From assembly GCA_958434805.1 (NCBI GenBank), contig CAUBDX010000024.1, positions 1-47,351 of the forward strand: a DNA stretch of 47,351 bases, given 5' to 3'. This document shows, piece by piece, positions 1-8,362 of this stretch (its first letter is position 1; every line of letters begins with the position of its first letter). The notes beneath the pieces are model-generated. The model ran no database searches, was not told where the DNA came from, and saw only the letters and a program-made list of their open reading frames with translations. Source of the DNA: an uncultured Phocaeicola sp. GTDB lineage: Bacteria; Bacteroidota; Bacteroidia; Bacteroidales; Bacteroidaceae. A program made the translations under genes and the position numbers.

Positions 1-105
1 ATCGGCTGAAAAACAGCCGATAAAATTGTCGTAGCGGAAAATAGAATGGTTACAAGTGACTCCATACCCAAACAGGATGGTCACGCACATGCAATGGTCT
101 TCCAT
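1..105 (-). CDS. Possible partial gene running off the window edge
   Basis: An open frame begins with ATG at 105, one base after the stop codon of the TPR gene, and stays open to base 1 (35 codons, starting MEDHCMCVTILFGYG). The tight spacing would fit a translationally coupled downstream gene. The frame includes a perfect inverted repeat, 1-8 with 14-21, which could instead mean that this is a non-coding hairpin. The peptide is rich in Cys and aromatic residues and matches no family I recognise. The segment is too short to decide. Confidence 0.25.
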   Translation of the reverse strand, partial: MEDHCMCVTILFGYGVTCNHSIFRYDNFIGCFSAD

Positions 106-106
106 A

Positions 107-1735
107 TCATAACCCCTTCTGCTTATCAACCAGTTTCTTATACTTCCTAATCAGTTTGACATACGCAGGCATTTTCCGGATGTTATCCAGGTCGTCATCA
201 GATTCGATATGTTTAATACCCTTAAATCCTTTTTCTAAAGCTTGTTGCAAATAAGATATAGCCTCATCCTTGCGCCCCATGCGGCTGTACAAACAGGCAG
301 CATCATAATAGCAACCGGCATTAGGGTATTCGTTCAGAATGCTGTCATTCACGGCTATAGCCTGTTCTGTTTCCCCAAGCGCCAAGTAAGCGTATTGTTT
401 GCACGTTCCCTCCTCTATCCCCTGATCGTATTGAATGCAATTCCGAAATGCTTCCTCAGCTTCTTCGGGACAGTTCAGGTAATCCTTCAGCACATTCCCT
501 TTCATCAGATAACTGTACGCATGAGTAGGGTCGAATGCCAAACTGATATCATAATAATTCAGCGCATTTTCATACCGATGATTCATCTCGTGAATCCAGC
601 CTATTCTATAGCAACAATAGGATCCGTTTTCTCGATTCAAATTCATCGCTTTTCTATAATCAGACTCAGCACCCTCCCAGTCTTGTTCATAGAAACGGGC
701 ATCAGCACGTAACTGATAGAATTCTGCATCTGGCGAGACCAGAGATAATAAAGTGTTGCTCAAACTGATTACTTTCTCATACTCCTGTAAATTGCTATAA
801 CACGTTATTCCCCAGTACAGGCTTGATTCCTGAAAATCTGACGGGCTATTCCAAAAGCGCTGAAGCAGAGGAATCGCTGCCTGATAATGTCCGTTCTTAA
901 TATAGATAAAAGACATCATCAAACTCAGCTGACTATTTTCGGGGTTCTGCTCCATCCTTTTCTGAAGGAAGGAAACGGTTTTTTCAAAAGCTTCTTCCGA
1001 AAGCGACAACAATGCTTCTACAGACTCATTATATTCATCACCATAAACACCTTGCTCAACAGATTCAGTAGCCAGTCTCAAAACTTCATCATAATTTTTA
1101 GCCGCAAATTCAATGCACAACCTCAAGCTATAGATGTAAGGATTCTGACTATCCAGAACGCGGGCATAGTCCAGCAGTTCCCGCGCTTCATCATATTTCT
1201 CACAGTACATCCGGCTGGTTGCTAAACCACAATAAGGAAACGGATTATCGCCATCTATCTTTATGGCTTTATAATAACAGCTGTCTGAAGATGCATAATC
1301 TCCGATTTGAAAGCACAGATTAGCCATCCGATAATAGATAGCCGGTTCGTTTTGCGTTAAGTCAGCGGCCTGCCGATAGTCGTTCACAGCGTCCAAAGTA
1401 TCTCCTAAGGCAACATAGACATCCGCCCGGTTGCAAAGGCTGTATGACAGCAGATCAACCTGATCTGCCGGACATTTTTTTATCGCTTCACTCCACGAGT
1501 TCAAGGCTTTGCCATATTCTTTATTATATACATGCAGAATACCCATGACAGCATGCTTCTCTTCTTCTTTTAAACCTCCTTGAAAAATACTATCAACAAA
1601 ATGCTTAGCTTCCTCTAGCTGCTGGTTATTCAGCAATTCTTTTAAATATGTGACGCTATTTACATAGCCACTTTCCTGACCGAAAGCTTGGCCAACAGTC
1701 AGTAACATAAGGATGATTTTAATAAATGTTTTCAT
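107..1735 (-). CDS. Secreted tetratricopeptide-repeat protein
   Basis: 542 residues. The N-terminus (MKTFIKIILMLLTVGQAFGQ) looks like a Sec signal peptide, so the protein is probably periplasmic or envelope-associated. The rest is a long run of helical TPR-type repeats; recognisable units include YSYLMKGNVLKDY, YYRMANLCFQIGDYASSD and YDAACLYSRMGRKDEA. The C-terminal segment (residues ~500-542) resembles the end of other TPR proteins, with a short FKGIKHIESDDDLDNIR stretch. TPR proteins are scaffolds for protein-protein contacts, and no enzymatic motif is visible. It is separated from the next gene by a strong hairpin at 1985-2036, so it is probably its own unit. I found no TAnnTTTG box just upstream. 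The partner is unknown. Confidence 0.8.
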   Translation of the reverse strand: MKTFIKIILMLLTVGQAFGQESGYVNSVTYLKELLNNQQLEEAKHFVDSIFQGGLKEEEKHAVMGILHVYNKEYGKALNSWSEAIKKCPADQVDLLSYSLCNRADVYVALGDTLDAVNDYRQAADLTQNEPAIYYRMANLCFQIGDYASSDSCYYKAIKIDGDNPFPYCGLATSRMYCEKYDEARELLDYARVLDSQNPYIYSLRLCIEFAAKNYDEVLRLATESVEQGVYGDEYNESVEALLSLSEEAFEKTVSFLQKRMEQNPENSQLSLMMSFIYIKNGHYQAAIPLLQRFWNSPSDFQESSLYWGITCYSNLQEYEKVISLSNTLLSLVSPDAEFYQLRADARFYEQDWEGAESDYRKAMNLNRENGSYCCYRIGWIHEMNHRYENALNYYDISLAFDPTHAYSYLMKGNVLKDYLNCPEEAEEAFRNCIQYDQGIEEGTCKQYAYLALGETEQAIAVNDSILNEYPNAGCYYDAACLYSRMGRKDEAISYLQQALEKGFKGIKHIESDDDLDNIRKMPAYVKLIRKYKKLVDKQKGL

Positions 1736-1984
1736 GTGAATTTTACTTGTTTTTGGGGGAAATTATCTTTCGTTTTAATTTTGATCCAAATTACCCGATT
1801 TCATTCTTTCGGAACTTTATACAAATACCCGAGTCTTGTTTAAATCAGCACTGCAAATATCCTAAATTATTGAATGCAAAATAAATAAAAAGCACCTATA
1901 TGTATCAGATGAAGCGTTCAGTGTCCGAACTTACATTCAAATGGAGATTTCATACAACCGGGGAGATACTGACAAACTAATAAA

Positions 1985-2036
1985 TCAGAGCCCCTCTCCC
2001 TGTTATTGACACTTATAACAGGGAGAGGGGCTCTGA
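1985..2036 (-). terminator. Perfect 22-bp stem-loop, probable terminator
   Basis: Bases 1985-2006 are the exact reverse complement of 2015-2036, with an 8-base loop (TGACACTT). The stem is GC-rich in the middle (GAGCCCCTCTCCC). It lies 23 bases past the 3' end of the decayed glycosidase gene and 250 bases before the TPR start. On the minus strand it is followed by TTTATTAGTTTG, a weak U-rich tail. It most likely ends the manC transcript and may insulate the TPR gene. Confidence 0.7.
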
Positions 2037-2058
2037 CGATATAATCAAAAAAGGAATC

Positions 2059-2614
2059 TTATTTTCGGAAAACAATGTAACTGGTACTTGGAGTGGAAGC
2101 ATTCAGACGATTTCGATTCCCCCATGTCAGCCTTTCTCCTTTCGGGTTGACACACCATCCGTAGGAATCACTCCCCACCAAATAAATAGCCTGAGTACAT
2201 CCCAAATCAACCAGTGCCTGCGCAAAATCATGGAAAGATTCTCTGTTGACCGAGTGTACCATGAAGATCTGGCTGCCCTGCTGACAAATGGCTCTTCGCA
2301 AAGCCTTGCCTTTAGGCTTGTTTTCACAGACAATACCATTGCTCACTAAAGGATACTGACGGAAAAAAATAGCCCTCCTTTGCTGTAGCCTCTTCAAACA
2401 AGGCAGTATTGTCCGATACACCTATATGTATTTTCTAGTTGATAATGGCACAATGGTATTGACCGACAAAATATTCGTATTTGCCTTTCGGAGATTGCGG
2501 CAGCAAGTACCATAATTAAGTTTGATTTCCTGAAATTCTTTTTGAGGAGATGCGCGAAGTTTTTTTCCCTATACCGTTGTATATTTCTGGTGTCATATTC
2601 CTGTTGATATCCCG
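2059..2614 (-). pseudogene. Decayed phosphodiester glycosidase (NAGPA-like) remnant
   Basis: The intact 3' part (2421 to 2059, about 120 residues) resembles the C-terminal half of NAGPA/phosphodiester glycosidase domains. It has a section like FMVHSVNRESFHDFAQALV, followed by DLGCTQAIYLVGSDSYGW, which corresponds to the family's usual LGC..AINLDGG segment. The GG is replaced by VGSD. The same frame continues upstream (NILSVNTIVPLSTRKYI) but is broken by a TAG just before 2421, and no start with a signal peptide can be found before manC. I read this as a gene that lost its 5' half. It directly follows manC on the same strand. The family assignment rests on pattern memory. Confidence 0.55.
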
Positions 2615-3679
2615 TCACTCTGCCGAGAACTCCTTGATACGCTGTTCCTCACTCAAACGGCAAACCAGCAGCGTATTATTCTTTTCAGCCACGATATAGC
2701 CATCCAGACCCTGAATCACCACCTTCTTCTCCTGCGTGGTATGCACCACACAGTTACGCGACTCATACAACTTGATATTCGGACCGATACACACATTGTT
2801 ATGCGCATCCTTCTCCGAATTCTCATGCAGCGATCCCCACGTACCCAAATCACTCCATCCGAACGAAGCAGGGAACACATAAATCTCGTCCGCCTTCTCC
2901 ATGATGGCATAATCCACCGAAATATTCTCACACGTAGGGAACAGTTCATTCACCACCGCCTGCTCTTCATCCGTGTAATAATAAGGCAGCATACGTTCAA
3001 AAATCTCCGCCATCGAAGGCTGATACACGCGGAGCGCATTGACTATCGTATTCACATTCCATATAAATATACCGGCATTCCAGAAATAATTGTTCCGCTG
3101 CAGATAACGCTCAGCAGTAGCCAGATTCGGCTTTTCCTTAAACGCATCCACGCGGTAGATTTCCTTATTCGACGGACATGCCATAGTCAAGTCGACTTCA
3201 ATGTATCCATACCCGGTTTCCGGACGGGTAGCTTTCATACCCAGCGTCACGATAGCATCCGATTCAGCTGTAAAATTCATAGCCGAAGTCACTACCCTGC
3301 CAAATTCACGCACATCCATCACGATATGGTCACTCGGAGTCACCACGATATTCGCCTTCGGATTTTTCGCTTTGATTTTCCAGCTTACGTAAGCAATACA
3401 CGGTGCCGTATTTCTGCGGCAAGGCTCCAGCAGAATATGATCTTCAGGCACTTCGGGCAACTGTTCTTTTACAATTTCCGCATAATTTGCCGAAGTGACC
3501 ACCCATACATTTTCAGGGAGGCAAATACCTTTAAAGCGGTCTACAGTCAGCTGAATCAGCGTACGTCCACACCCCAATACATCGATAAACTGTTTAGGCA
3601 GTTGTGCGCTACTCATCGGCCAGAAACGGCTTCCGATACCCCCTGCCATAATGACTAAATGGTTATTATAGGAATTCAT
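2615..3679 (-). CDS. manC: Mannose-1-phosphate guanylyltransferase
   Basis: Makes GDP-mannose from GTP and mannose-1-phosphate in the cytoplasm, the precursor of mannose and of GDP-fucose in glycans. The 354-residue length fits the short single-domain form without the isomerase domain. The nucleotide-binding signature is near the N-terminus (MAGGIGSRFWPMSS, then QLPKQF), followed by TPSDHI (~100-105), GYGYIEVD, FKEKPN and WNAGIFIWN, all typical of the family. The ATG at 3679 is preferred over an in-frame TTG six bases upstream. A TAACTTTG box lies upstream at 3707-3714. It is not next to the capsule locus but could feed it or protein O-glycosylation. Confidence 0.9.
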   Translation of the reverse strand: MNSYNNHLVIMAGGIGSRFWPMSSAQLPKQFIDVLGCGRTLIQLTVDRFKGICLPENVWVVTSANYAEIVKEQLPEVPEDHILLEPCRRNTAPCIAYVSWKIKAKNPKANIVVTPSDHIVMDVREFGRVVTSAMNFTAESDAIVTLGMKATRPETGYGYIEVDLTMACPSNKEIYRVDAFKEKPNLATAERYLQRNNYFWNAGIFIWNVNTIVNALRVYQPSMAEIFERMLPYYYTDEEQAVVNELFPTCENISVDYAIMEKADEIYVFPASFGWSDLGTWGSLHENSEKDAHNNVCIGPNIKLYESRNCVVHTTQEKKVVIQGLDGYIVAEKNNTLLVCRLSEEQRIKEFSAE

Positions 3680-3706
3680 AAACAAAAACTATCAAAATTT
3701 CGAGCA

Positions 3707-3714
3707 CAAAGTTA
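3707..3714 (-). promoter_or_regulatory. Bacteroides -7 box for manC
   Basis: The minus strand reads TAACTTTG, matching TAnnTTTG, 28 bases before the manC ATG. I see no clear -33 TTG at the expected distance, so this is a half-match only. Confidence 0.45.
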
Positions 3715-3813
3715 ACAATTAATAAGAAGAAAACATACTTTTTTAAAAGGAAAAGCAGTGTTCTACAGCATCAACTCACAGTCTTTTACCCCAACCTCAC
3801 AGTCCATACAATC

Positions 3814-3867
3814 GAAAAGGCCGTTTCAGCCTTTGCATTCCCGCAAATAAGCCAAAACAGCCTTTTC
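3814..3867 (-). terminator. Terminator hairpin after xylA
   Basis: Arms 3814-3830 and 3851-3867 pair over 17 positions. Fourteen are Watson-Crick pairs, and the other three become G-U pairs only in the minus-strand RNA; on the plus strand they would be A-C mismatches. The hairpin therefore favours transcripts leaving xylA (3' end at 3907). No long U-tract follows. Confidence 0.6.
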
Positions 3868-3906
3868 CCCTAATTATTATAGTTAAACAAACCAGATGCT
3901 CAACAA

Positions 3907-5223
3907 TCAGCAATACATATTCAAGATAGCTTCATACAATTCCTGCTTACCGCTGGTCTGTTTCGGCTCGCCCACTTCCTTAGCATAAGCCACAACCTCT
4001 TCCAGCGTCAGTTTGCCTTCTTCAAACTCTTTACCCTTACCGCCATCAAATGAAGCATAGCGGTCGGCAAGCATCTTCTTGTAAGGAGATTCTTCCAACA
4101 ACTGAGCAGCACTCAGCAATGCACGAGCCATCACATCCATACCTGCGATATGAGCAATGAAGATATCTTCCAAGTCGGTAGAGTTACGGCGAGTCTTCGC
4201 ATCAAAGTTCGTACCACCGTCACCGAAGCCACCGTTACGGATAACCTGCATCATCGCCTGAGTCAGCTCATAGTTATCGATAGGGAACTGGTCGGTATCC
4301 CATCCGTTCTGATAGTCACCGCGGTTAGCGTCGATAGAGCCCAACATACCATTGTCAACAGCCACACACAATTCATGTTCGAAAGTATGACCAGCCAAAG
4401 TAGCATGGTTCACTTCAATATTCACTTTGAAATCCTTGTCCAATCCGTGAGCCTTCAAGAAACCGATAACCGTTTCTGTATCCACATCATACTGATGTTT
4501 AGAAGGTTCCATCGGTTTCGGTTCAATCAAGAAAGTACCAGTGAAACCTTTTTTGCGAGCATAGTCACGAGCCAGCGTCAACATCTGAGCCAAGTGTTCC
4601 TTTTCACGTTTCTGGTCAGTATTCAGCAATGACATATAGCCCTCACGTCCGCCCCAGAACACATAGTTTGTACCACCTAATTCAATCGTAGCATCGATGG
4701 CATTTTTAATCTGCACAGCAGCACGAGCCACTACGTCGAAATCAGGATTGGTAGCCGCACCATTCATATAACGTGCATGACCGAAAACGTTAGCTGTACC
4801 CCACAACAGTTTGATACCTGTTTCAGCCTGTTTCTGTTTAGCGTAAGCCACTACCTCTTTCAAGTTAGCTTCATATTCTTCAATCGTATCCGCTTCTTCG
4901 CACAAATCCACGTCATGGAAGCAGTAATATTCGATACCCATTTTCTGCATGAATTCGAAACCGGCATCCATTTTATCTTTCGCAGCCTGCACCTTGTCAG
5001 CATTACCGTTCCAAGCGAATTTTTTTGTACCGCCACCAAACTGGTCAGCACCTTCAGCGCACAAAGTGTGCCACCAAGCCATAGAGAATTTCAACCAATC
5101 TTTCATTTTCTTTCCCATTACCACGCGTTCAGCGTCATAATAGCGGAAAGCCATAGGGTTTTTACTTTCTATACCTTCGAATTTAATTTTTTCAATTCCG
5201 GGAAAATACTGTTTTGTTGCCAT
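3907..5223 (-). CDS. xylA: Xylose isomerase
   Basis: Converts D-xylose to D-xylulose in the cytoplasm using two divalent metal ions, the first step of xylose use. The 438-residue length matches class II (long-form) xylose isomerases. Visible signatures are the active-site histidine segment [12 protein letters not shown] (~residue 100), the metal-binding Glu in [16 protein letters not shown] (~230-245), [17 protein letters not shown] (~270-285) and GSIDANRGD. It is the last gene of the operon xylR-xylB-xylA, 84 bases after xylB, with a hairpin terminator behind it. The start ([17 protein letters not shown]) is the standard one for this family. Confidence 0.97.
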   Translation of the reverse strand: MATKQYFPGIEKIKFEGIESKNPMAFRYYDAERVVMGKKMKDWLKFSMAWWHTLCAEGADQFGGGTKKFAWNGNADKVQAAKDKMDAGFEFMQKMGIEYYCFHDVDLCEEADTIEEYEANLKEVVAYAKQKQAETGIKLLWGTANVFGHARYMNGAATNPDFDVVARAAVQIKNAIDATIELGGTNYVFWGGREGYMSLLNTDQKREKEHLAQMLTLARDYARKKGFTGTFLIEPKPMEPSKHQYDVDTETVIGFLKAHGLDKDFKVNIEVNHATLAGHTFEHELCVAVDNGMLGSIDANRGDYQNGWDTDQFPIDNYELTQAMMQVIRNGGFGDGGTNFDAKTRRNSTDLEDIFIAHIAGMDVMARALLSAAQLLEESPYKKMLADRYASFDGGKGKEFEEGKLTLEEVVAYAKEVGEPKQTSGKQELYEAILNMYC

Positions 5224-5307
5224 AAGATTTAAGTTTTTAAGTTTATGAGTTTTTAGTTTTTAATTTTTAGTTTTTAATTTTTAATTTTTAATTTTTAATT
5301 TTTCGTT
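5224..5307 (-). repeat. Low-complexity A/T spacer between xylB and xylA
   Basis: On the plus strand this gap is a run of near-identical 6-10 base units built from TTTTTAAT and TTTTTAG, including five successive TTTTTAA-type units near 5265-5300. Similar spacers occur at 6784-6857, 34373-34422 and 37582-37620. No gene or binding palindrome is visible in it. Confidence 0.7.
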
Positions 5308-6783
5308 TTATCCAAGATAACCCTTCCAGCGTTCATAAGCCTCTTCATACGCAGCCCTGTCACGTTCATTCGGTTCAATCACCGCCAGTTTATCAAGCGT
5401 AGCAAAAGCCTCTGTATTATCCTTATAGATACCGGCACCCATACCGGCACCCTTTGCAGCGCCCACCGAGCCATCTGTATCATACAATTCAATTGTAGCC
5501 CCGGTCACCCCAGCAAGCGTATCGCGGAACAGCGGGCTCAAGAACATATTTGCATGTCCGGCATGAATTTTATGCACCTCCATGCCCATCCCCTTCATAA
5601 TATCGATTCCATAACGGAAAGAGAACACGATACCCTCTTGCGCAGCACGAATCACATGACTCTTCGTATGCCGGTTAAAGTTCACCCCATGAATCGAGCA
5701 TCCCACTTCGCGGTTCTGCAACATACGTTCCGCCCCGTTACCGAAAGGCAAGATACTCACCCCCTCAGCACCGATAGGAGCCTGTGCAGCCAAGTCATTC
5801 ATATCCGCATACGAAATACCTTCCGGAGCCACCGTACGCTTCATCCACGAGTTCAAGATACCCGTACCGTTAATACAGAGCAACACCCCGAGGCGAGTCT
5901 GTTCAGCCGAATGATTCACATGAGCAAATGTATTTACGCGCGATTTCGGGTCATAGTTTACCGCTCCGTTCACCCCATATACCACCCCCGAAGTACCTGC
6001 CGTAGAAGCAATTTCTCCCGGGTTAAACACATTCAGCGAAAGCGCGTTATTAGGCTGGTCACCCGCACGGTAAGTCACCGGAGTACCCACGTTCAGTCCC
6101 AGCTCCTCAGCCACGGCAGCCGTAACACGACCCTGTTCAGCAAAAGTCGGACGAATATCCGCAATCAGCGAACGGTCGAATCCATAATAATCCATCAGGA
6201 AACCAGCCACCTCATTCTGTTTGAAGTCCCAGAACATCCCTTCCGACAAGCCAGAAACCGTAGTACAGATTTCCCCGGTAAGACGCATGGCGATATAATC
6301 GCCCGGCAACATGATTTTATCAATCTTCGCATAAATTTCAGGTTCATTTTCCTTAATCCACGCCAATTTTGAAGCCGTAAAGTTTCCCGGAGAATTAAGC
6401 AAGTGCGAAAGACACAAATCCTCTCCCAGTGTCTGGAAAGCCTTTTCTCCATAAGGAACCGCACGCGAGTCACACCAAATAATAGCCGGGCGCAACACCT
6501 GCTGATTCTTATCCACGCAAACCAGTCCGTGCATCTGATACGAGATACCGATTGCCGCAATATCCTCCTTCTTCGCTCCGCTATGAGCAAGAATATCTTT
6601 TGTAGCAAGTTTCAGGTTTTCCCACCACATATCCGGATGCTGTTCAGCCCATCCCTGACGTACTGCCTTAATTTCGGCTTCTGTTTTCGGATAAAAAGCG
6701 GAAGCTACACATTTTCCTGTCTCCGCATGAACGATGCTCGCCTTTACCGAAGAACTGCCTATATCGTAACCTAGTAAATACAT
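5308..6783 (-). CDS. xylB: Xylulokinase (FGGY family)
   Basis: Phosphorylates D-xylulose with ATP to xylulose-5-phosphate, which enters the pentose phosphate pathway. 491 residues, the usual FGGY kinase length. The N-terminal ATPase motif is LLGYDIGSSSVKASI. Further matches are ISYQMHGLV (~80-90; the QMHG is typical of xylulokinases), IMLPGDYIAMRLTGE (~160-175), the catalytic-region RAGDQPNNAL (~240), the phosphate-binding STAGTSGVVYGV (~260-272) and AKGAGMGAG near the C-terminus. Together with the adjacent xylA and the NUDIX regulator this makes the substrate call firm. It lies 74 bases behind xylR on the same strand. Confidence 0.95.
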   Translation of the reverse strand: MYLLGYDIGSSSVKASIVHAETGKCVASAFYPKTEAEIKAVRQGWAEQHPDMWWENLKLATKDILAHSGAKKEDIAAIGISYQMHGLVCVDKNQQVLRPAIIWCDSRAVPYGEKAFQTLGEDLCLSHLLNSPGNFTASKLAWIKENEPEIYAKIDKIMLPGDYIAMRLTGEICTTVSGLSEGMFWDFKQNEVAGFLMDYYGFDRSLIADIRPTFAEQGRVTAAVAEELGLNVGTPVTYRAGDQPNNALSLNVFNPGEIASTAGTSGVVYGVNGAVNYDPKSRVNTFAHVNHSAEQTRLGVLLCINGTGILNSWMKRTVAPEGISYADMNDLAAQAPIGAEGVSILPFGNGAERMLQNREVGCSIHGVNFNRHTKSHVIRAAQEGIVFSFRYGIDIMKGMGMEVHKIHAGHANMFLSPLFRDTLAGVTGATIELYDTDGSVGAAKGAGMGAGIYKDNTEAFATLDKLAVIEPNERDRAAYEEAYERWKGYLG

Positions 6784-6857
6784 GTGTTTTTAGTTTATTA
6801 GTTTATAAGTTTATTAGTTTTTTAAGTTCGTAAGTTTAAGAGTTTTTACCGAGCCAG
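6784..6857 (-). repeat. Low-complexity A/T spacer between xylR and xylB
   Basis: Plus-strand reading shows repeated TTTAGTTTAT/TAGTTTATAAG units, the same style as the spacer between xylB and xylA. No coding or obvious hairpin content. Confidence 0.65.
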
Positions 6858-7598
6858 TTACTGCATCGTTTTTTTATATACAGCCCGGTCAAACCGATAA
6901 TAACGTGCAGCCCGATGACGCACCCCCTGCTCTTTCTCCTCCAGCGGAACGACGTAAGGCATAAGTGCAATTTTCTTATGAAAGTTACGCACATCAAACT
7001 TCTTGTCGTAAACCAATTCAAAGAGGATACGCAACTGCGCCGCCGTAAACTTGCGCGGAAGCAAGTCGAACATCACCGAAGGCGTTGCTTCCACATAATG
7101 ACGGATATACGTCAGTGCATCCTGGCAAATCTGCAAGTGGTCGAACGCCAACGCTTTCACCTCCGAAACCGGAGTCCAGCAAGCATCATACGTATTACTC
7201 AGCCGGCGGTTCTCTCTGTCAATCTTCAGCAGAGAGAGGTAAGCGATGGTAACAATTCTCCCTACCCTATTCTCCGTAATCCGGTGAAAACGCTCCAGCC
7301 ACATCACATCCTTCGGATTCGCCGTACGGTCTTTCGACCCATACGCCTTAAACTGTGTCATCTTTATGTTTTTCAATCCGGTCAACTCATTCAATACGCG
7401 TTTGGCTGCATCATCCAAATCTTCATCCGCATAAATCAAGCTACCCGGAAGCTTCATATCGTTCACTTCTCCGTCGGTCTGCTTCCCCATCTGGCGAACC
7501 AGCAACACACGAAACTGCTCTCCGTCAAAACCAATCAACACACAGTCCACTGAGACATGTACGTCAATTACCAAATCTTTTTCTTCAAGCTTATTCAT
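6858..7598 (-). CDS. xylR: NUDIX-type transcriptional regulator of xylose use
   Basis: 246 residues from the ATG at 7598; an upstream in-frame start at 7643 is rejected because the promoter boxes lie at 7623-7652. The N-terminal half is a Nudix fold: the box region (GSLIYADEDLDDAAKRVLNE) has the right spacing but lacks the REUXEE catalytic set (KRVLNE instead), so it is probably a ligand sensor and not a hydrolase. The C-terminal third (LLPRKFTAAQLRILFELVYD onward) matches the winged-helix domain of NrtR/AraR-like regulators, with the RNFHKKI recognition segment. In Bacteroides, members of this family control arabinose and xylose genes. Its place as first gene of the operon suggests autoregulation. 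The repressor role is inferred. Confidence 0.85.
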   Translation of the reverse strand: MNKLEEKDLVIDVHVSVDCVLIGFDGEQFRVLLVRQMGKQTDGEVNDMKLPGSLIYADEDLDDAAKRVLNELTGLKNIKMTQFKAYGSKDRTANPKDVMWLERFHRITENRVGRIVTIAYLSLLKIDRENRRLSNTYDACWTPVSEVKALAFDHLQICQDALTYIRHYVEATPSVMFDLLPRKFTAAQLRILFELVYDKKFDVRNFHKKIALMPYVVPLEEKEQGVRHRAARYYRFDRAVYKKTMQ

Positions 7599-7622
7599 AG
7601 CGTTTATTTTTAATTGACGCTG

Positions 7623-7652
7623 CAAATATAAACACTTTTTCAATTCATCAAA
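7623..7652 (-). promoter_or_regulatory. Promoter of the xylR-xylB-xylA operon
   Basis: The minus strand carries TTTG (7652-7649), 18 bases, then TATATTTG (7630-7623), a full match to the Bacteroides consensus. The -7 box ends 24 bases before the xylR ATG, giving a very short leader. An operator for XylR should lie here, but I could not identify a convincing palindrome. Confidence 0.7.
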
Positions 7653-8020
7653 CTAAAACAAAAGAAAATTTTACCATGTTATAAAGCACTATTTTCCAAG
7701 CAGATAGTTTTCATCTATTATACGATATTAATAATCAAGCTTATTGTACCAAATACGATATATAAAAACCCCTCTGAAAACGCCTAGGCAAGCCAAAGGA
7801 AACGCCTAAGCATTCCAGCCCGCACACCTTAATATATAAAGCAAGACGAGCAGGCGTTTTTTTGCCGGAAACACCCCTTCACCCTCCGCATATCAGAAAG
7901 CACCCCGATGCTAAATACAAAATAGTTTCAAAAAACACACTTCATCCCAAAACTTGACCCTTTTCATAAATCCGTATATAACAGCATATTATCCCCTAAT
8001 TTCAGGCTCAAAAAAACTTT
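7653..8020. other. Gene-free stretch with an alternative-hairpin motif
   Basis: No coding frame is convincing. At 7852-7860 the plus strand reads AGGCGTTTT, followed by three more T. Two upstream segments can pair with it: AAAACGCCT at 7777-7785 (9 bp) and AAACGCCT at 7800-7807 (8 bp). This gives two competing stems before one T-tract, as in an attenuator or small-RNA terminator. No plus-strand promoter with a TAnnTTTG box was found in front. Nothing else is recognised. Confidence 0.35.
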
Positions 8021-8035
8021 GTAAACAAAGGGTCA

Positions 8036-8308
8036 GTGCCAAAGTGTCAAGACACGATTTTTCCTGCTTCCATATTTAACCACCCATGCACCCACGAATG
8101 TGGTACACATCACGACCGGGACTTCAATGCCGCTTGCAACATCAAGGAATTTGGCTTGAAAACCCTACCCACGGAGCGTGGGAAAGTCAAGCCTGTGGAC
8201 TGTCCTCTTGTGGATGACCGACCTCGTGTCCTAAAAAGCAATGGCAGGAAGAAGCAGGAAAAGAGAGGAGGTATTGGTATCTCCGAAGCCGCTAAATCTT
8301 TAGTTTAG
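8036..8308 (+). pseudogene. TnpB (IS200/IS605 OrfB) C-terminal remnant
   Basis: TnpB is the RNA-guided nuclease encoded by IS200/IS605 elements. Only the last ~77 codons are present, from about 8078. They show the end of the zinc ribbon and the RuvC-III motif (CGTHHDRDFNAACNI), followed by the variable tail GLKTLPTERGKVKPVDCP and the end KRGGIGISEAAKSLV. The first zinc-binding pair, the other RuvC residues and the guide-RNA-binding domain are missing, so the fragment cannot be an active nuclease. The GTG at 8036 falls in the left inverted repeat and is not a real start. The right-end hairpin follows at once, overlapping the stop codon. Confidence 0.8.
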
Positions 8309-8311
8309 CGG
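8289..8311 (+). other. IS605-type right-end hairpin (omega-RNA scaffold remnant)
   Basis: CCGCTAAA (8289-8296) pairs perfectly with TTTAGCGG (8304-8311) across a 7-base loop. It overlaps the tnpB stop codon, exactly where IS200/IS605 elements carry the subterminal right-end palindrome. In related elements the omega (re) RNA includes the tnpB 3' end and this region, with the guide taken from the bases beyond the element end, here somewhere after TAGTCCACAGACTCAT. Confidence 0.6.
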
Positions 8312-8334
8312 TAGTCCACAGACTCATAACACCC

Positions 8335-8362
8335 CCCTTTCCTCGCGCGCGCGAAGAAAGGG
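8335..8362. repeat. CG-rich palindrome
   Basis: CCCTTTC (8335-8341) pairs with GAAAGGG (8356-8362), and the centre TCGCGCGCGCGA (8343-8354) is itself a perfect palindrome; only the C/A pair at 8342/8355 is mismatched. This alternating CG run is strikingly unlike the AT-rich surroundings. Function unknown. Confidence 0.6.

Noticed and set aside
1..21. Hairpin ATCGGCTG/CAGCCGAT as terminator of the TPR gene
   Set aside because: It is followed by an A-rich stretch on the plus strand and cut off by the window on the minus strand, so its context cannot be judged; it may lie in a coding frame.
2741..3658. Long open frame (305 codons) on the plus strand
   Set aside because: It is antisense to manC, whose motifs are all intact; the translated product is His/Arg/Ile-rich without any recognisable domain.
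5554..6372. 272-codon plus-strand frame
   Set aside because: Antisense to xylB; composition (His, Arg, Ser rich) is typical of a shadow frame.
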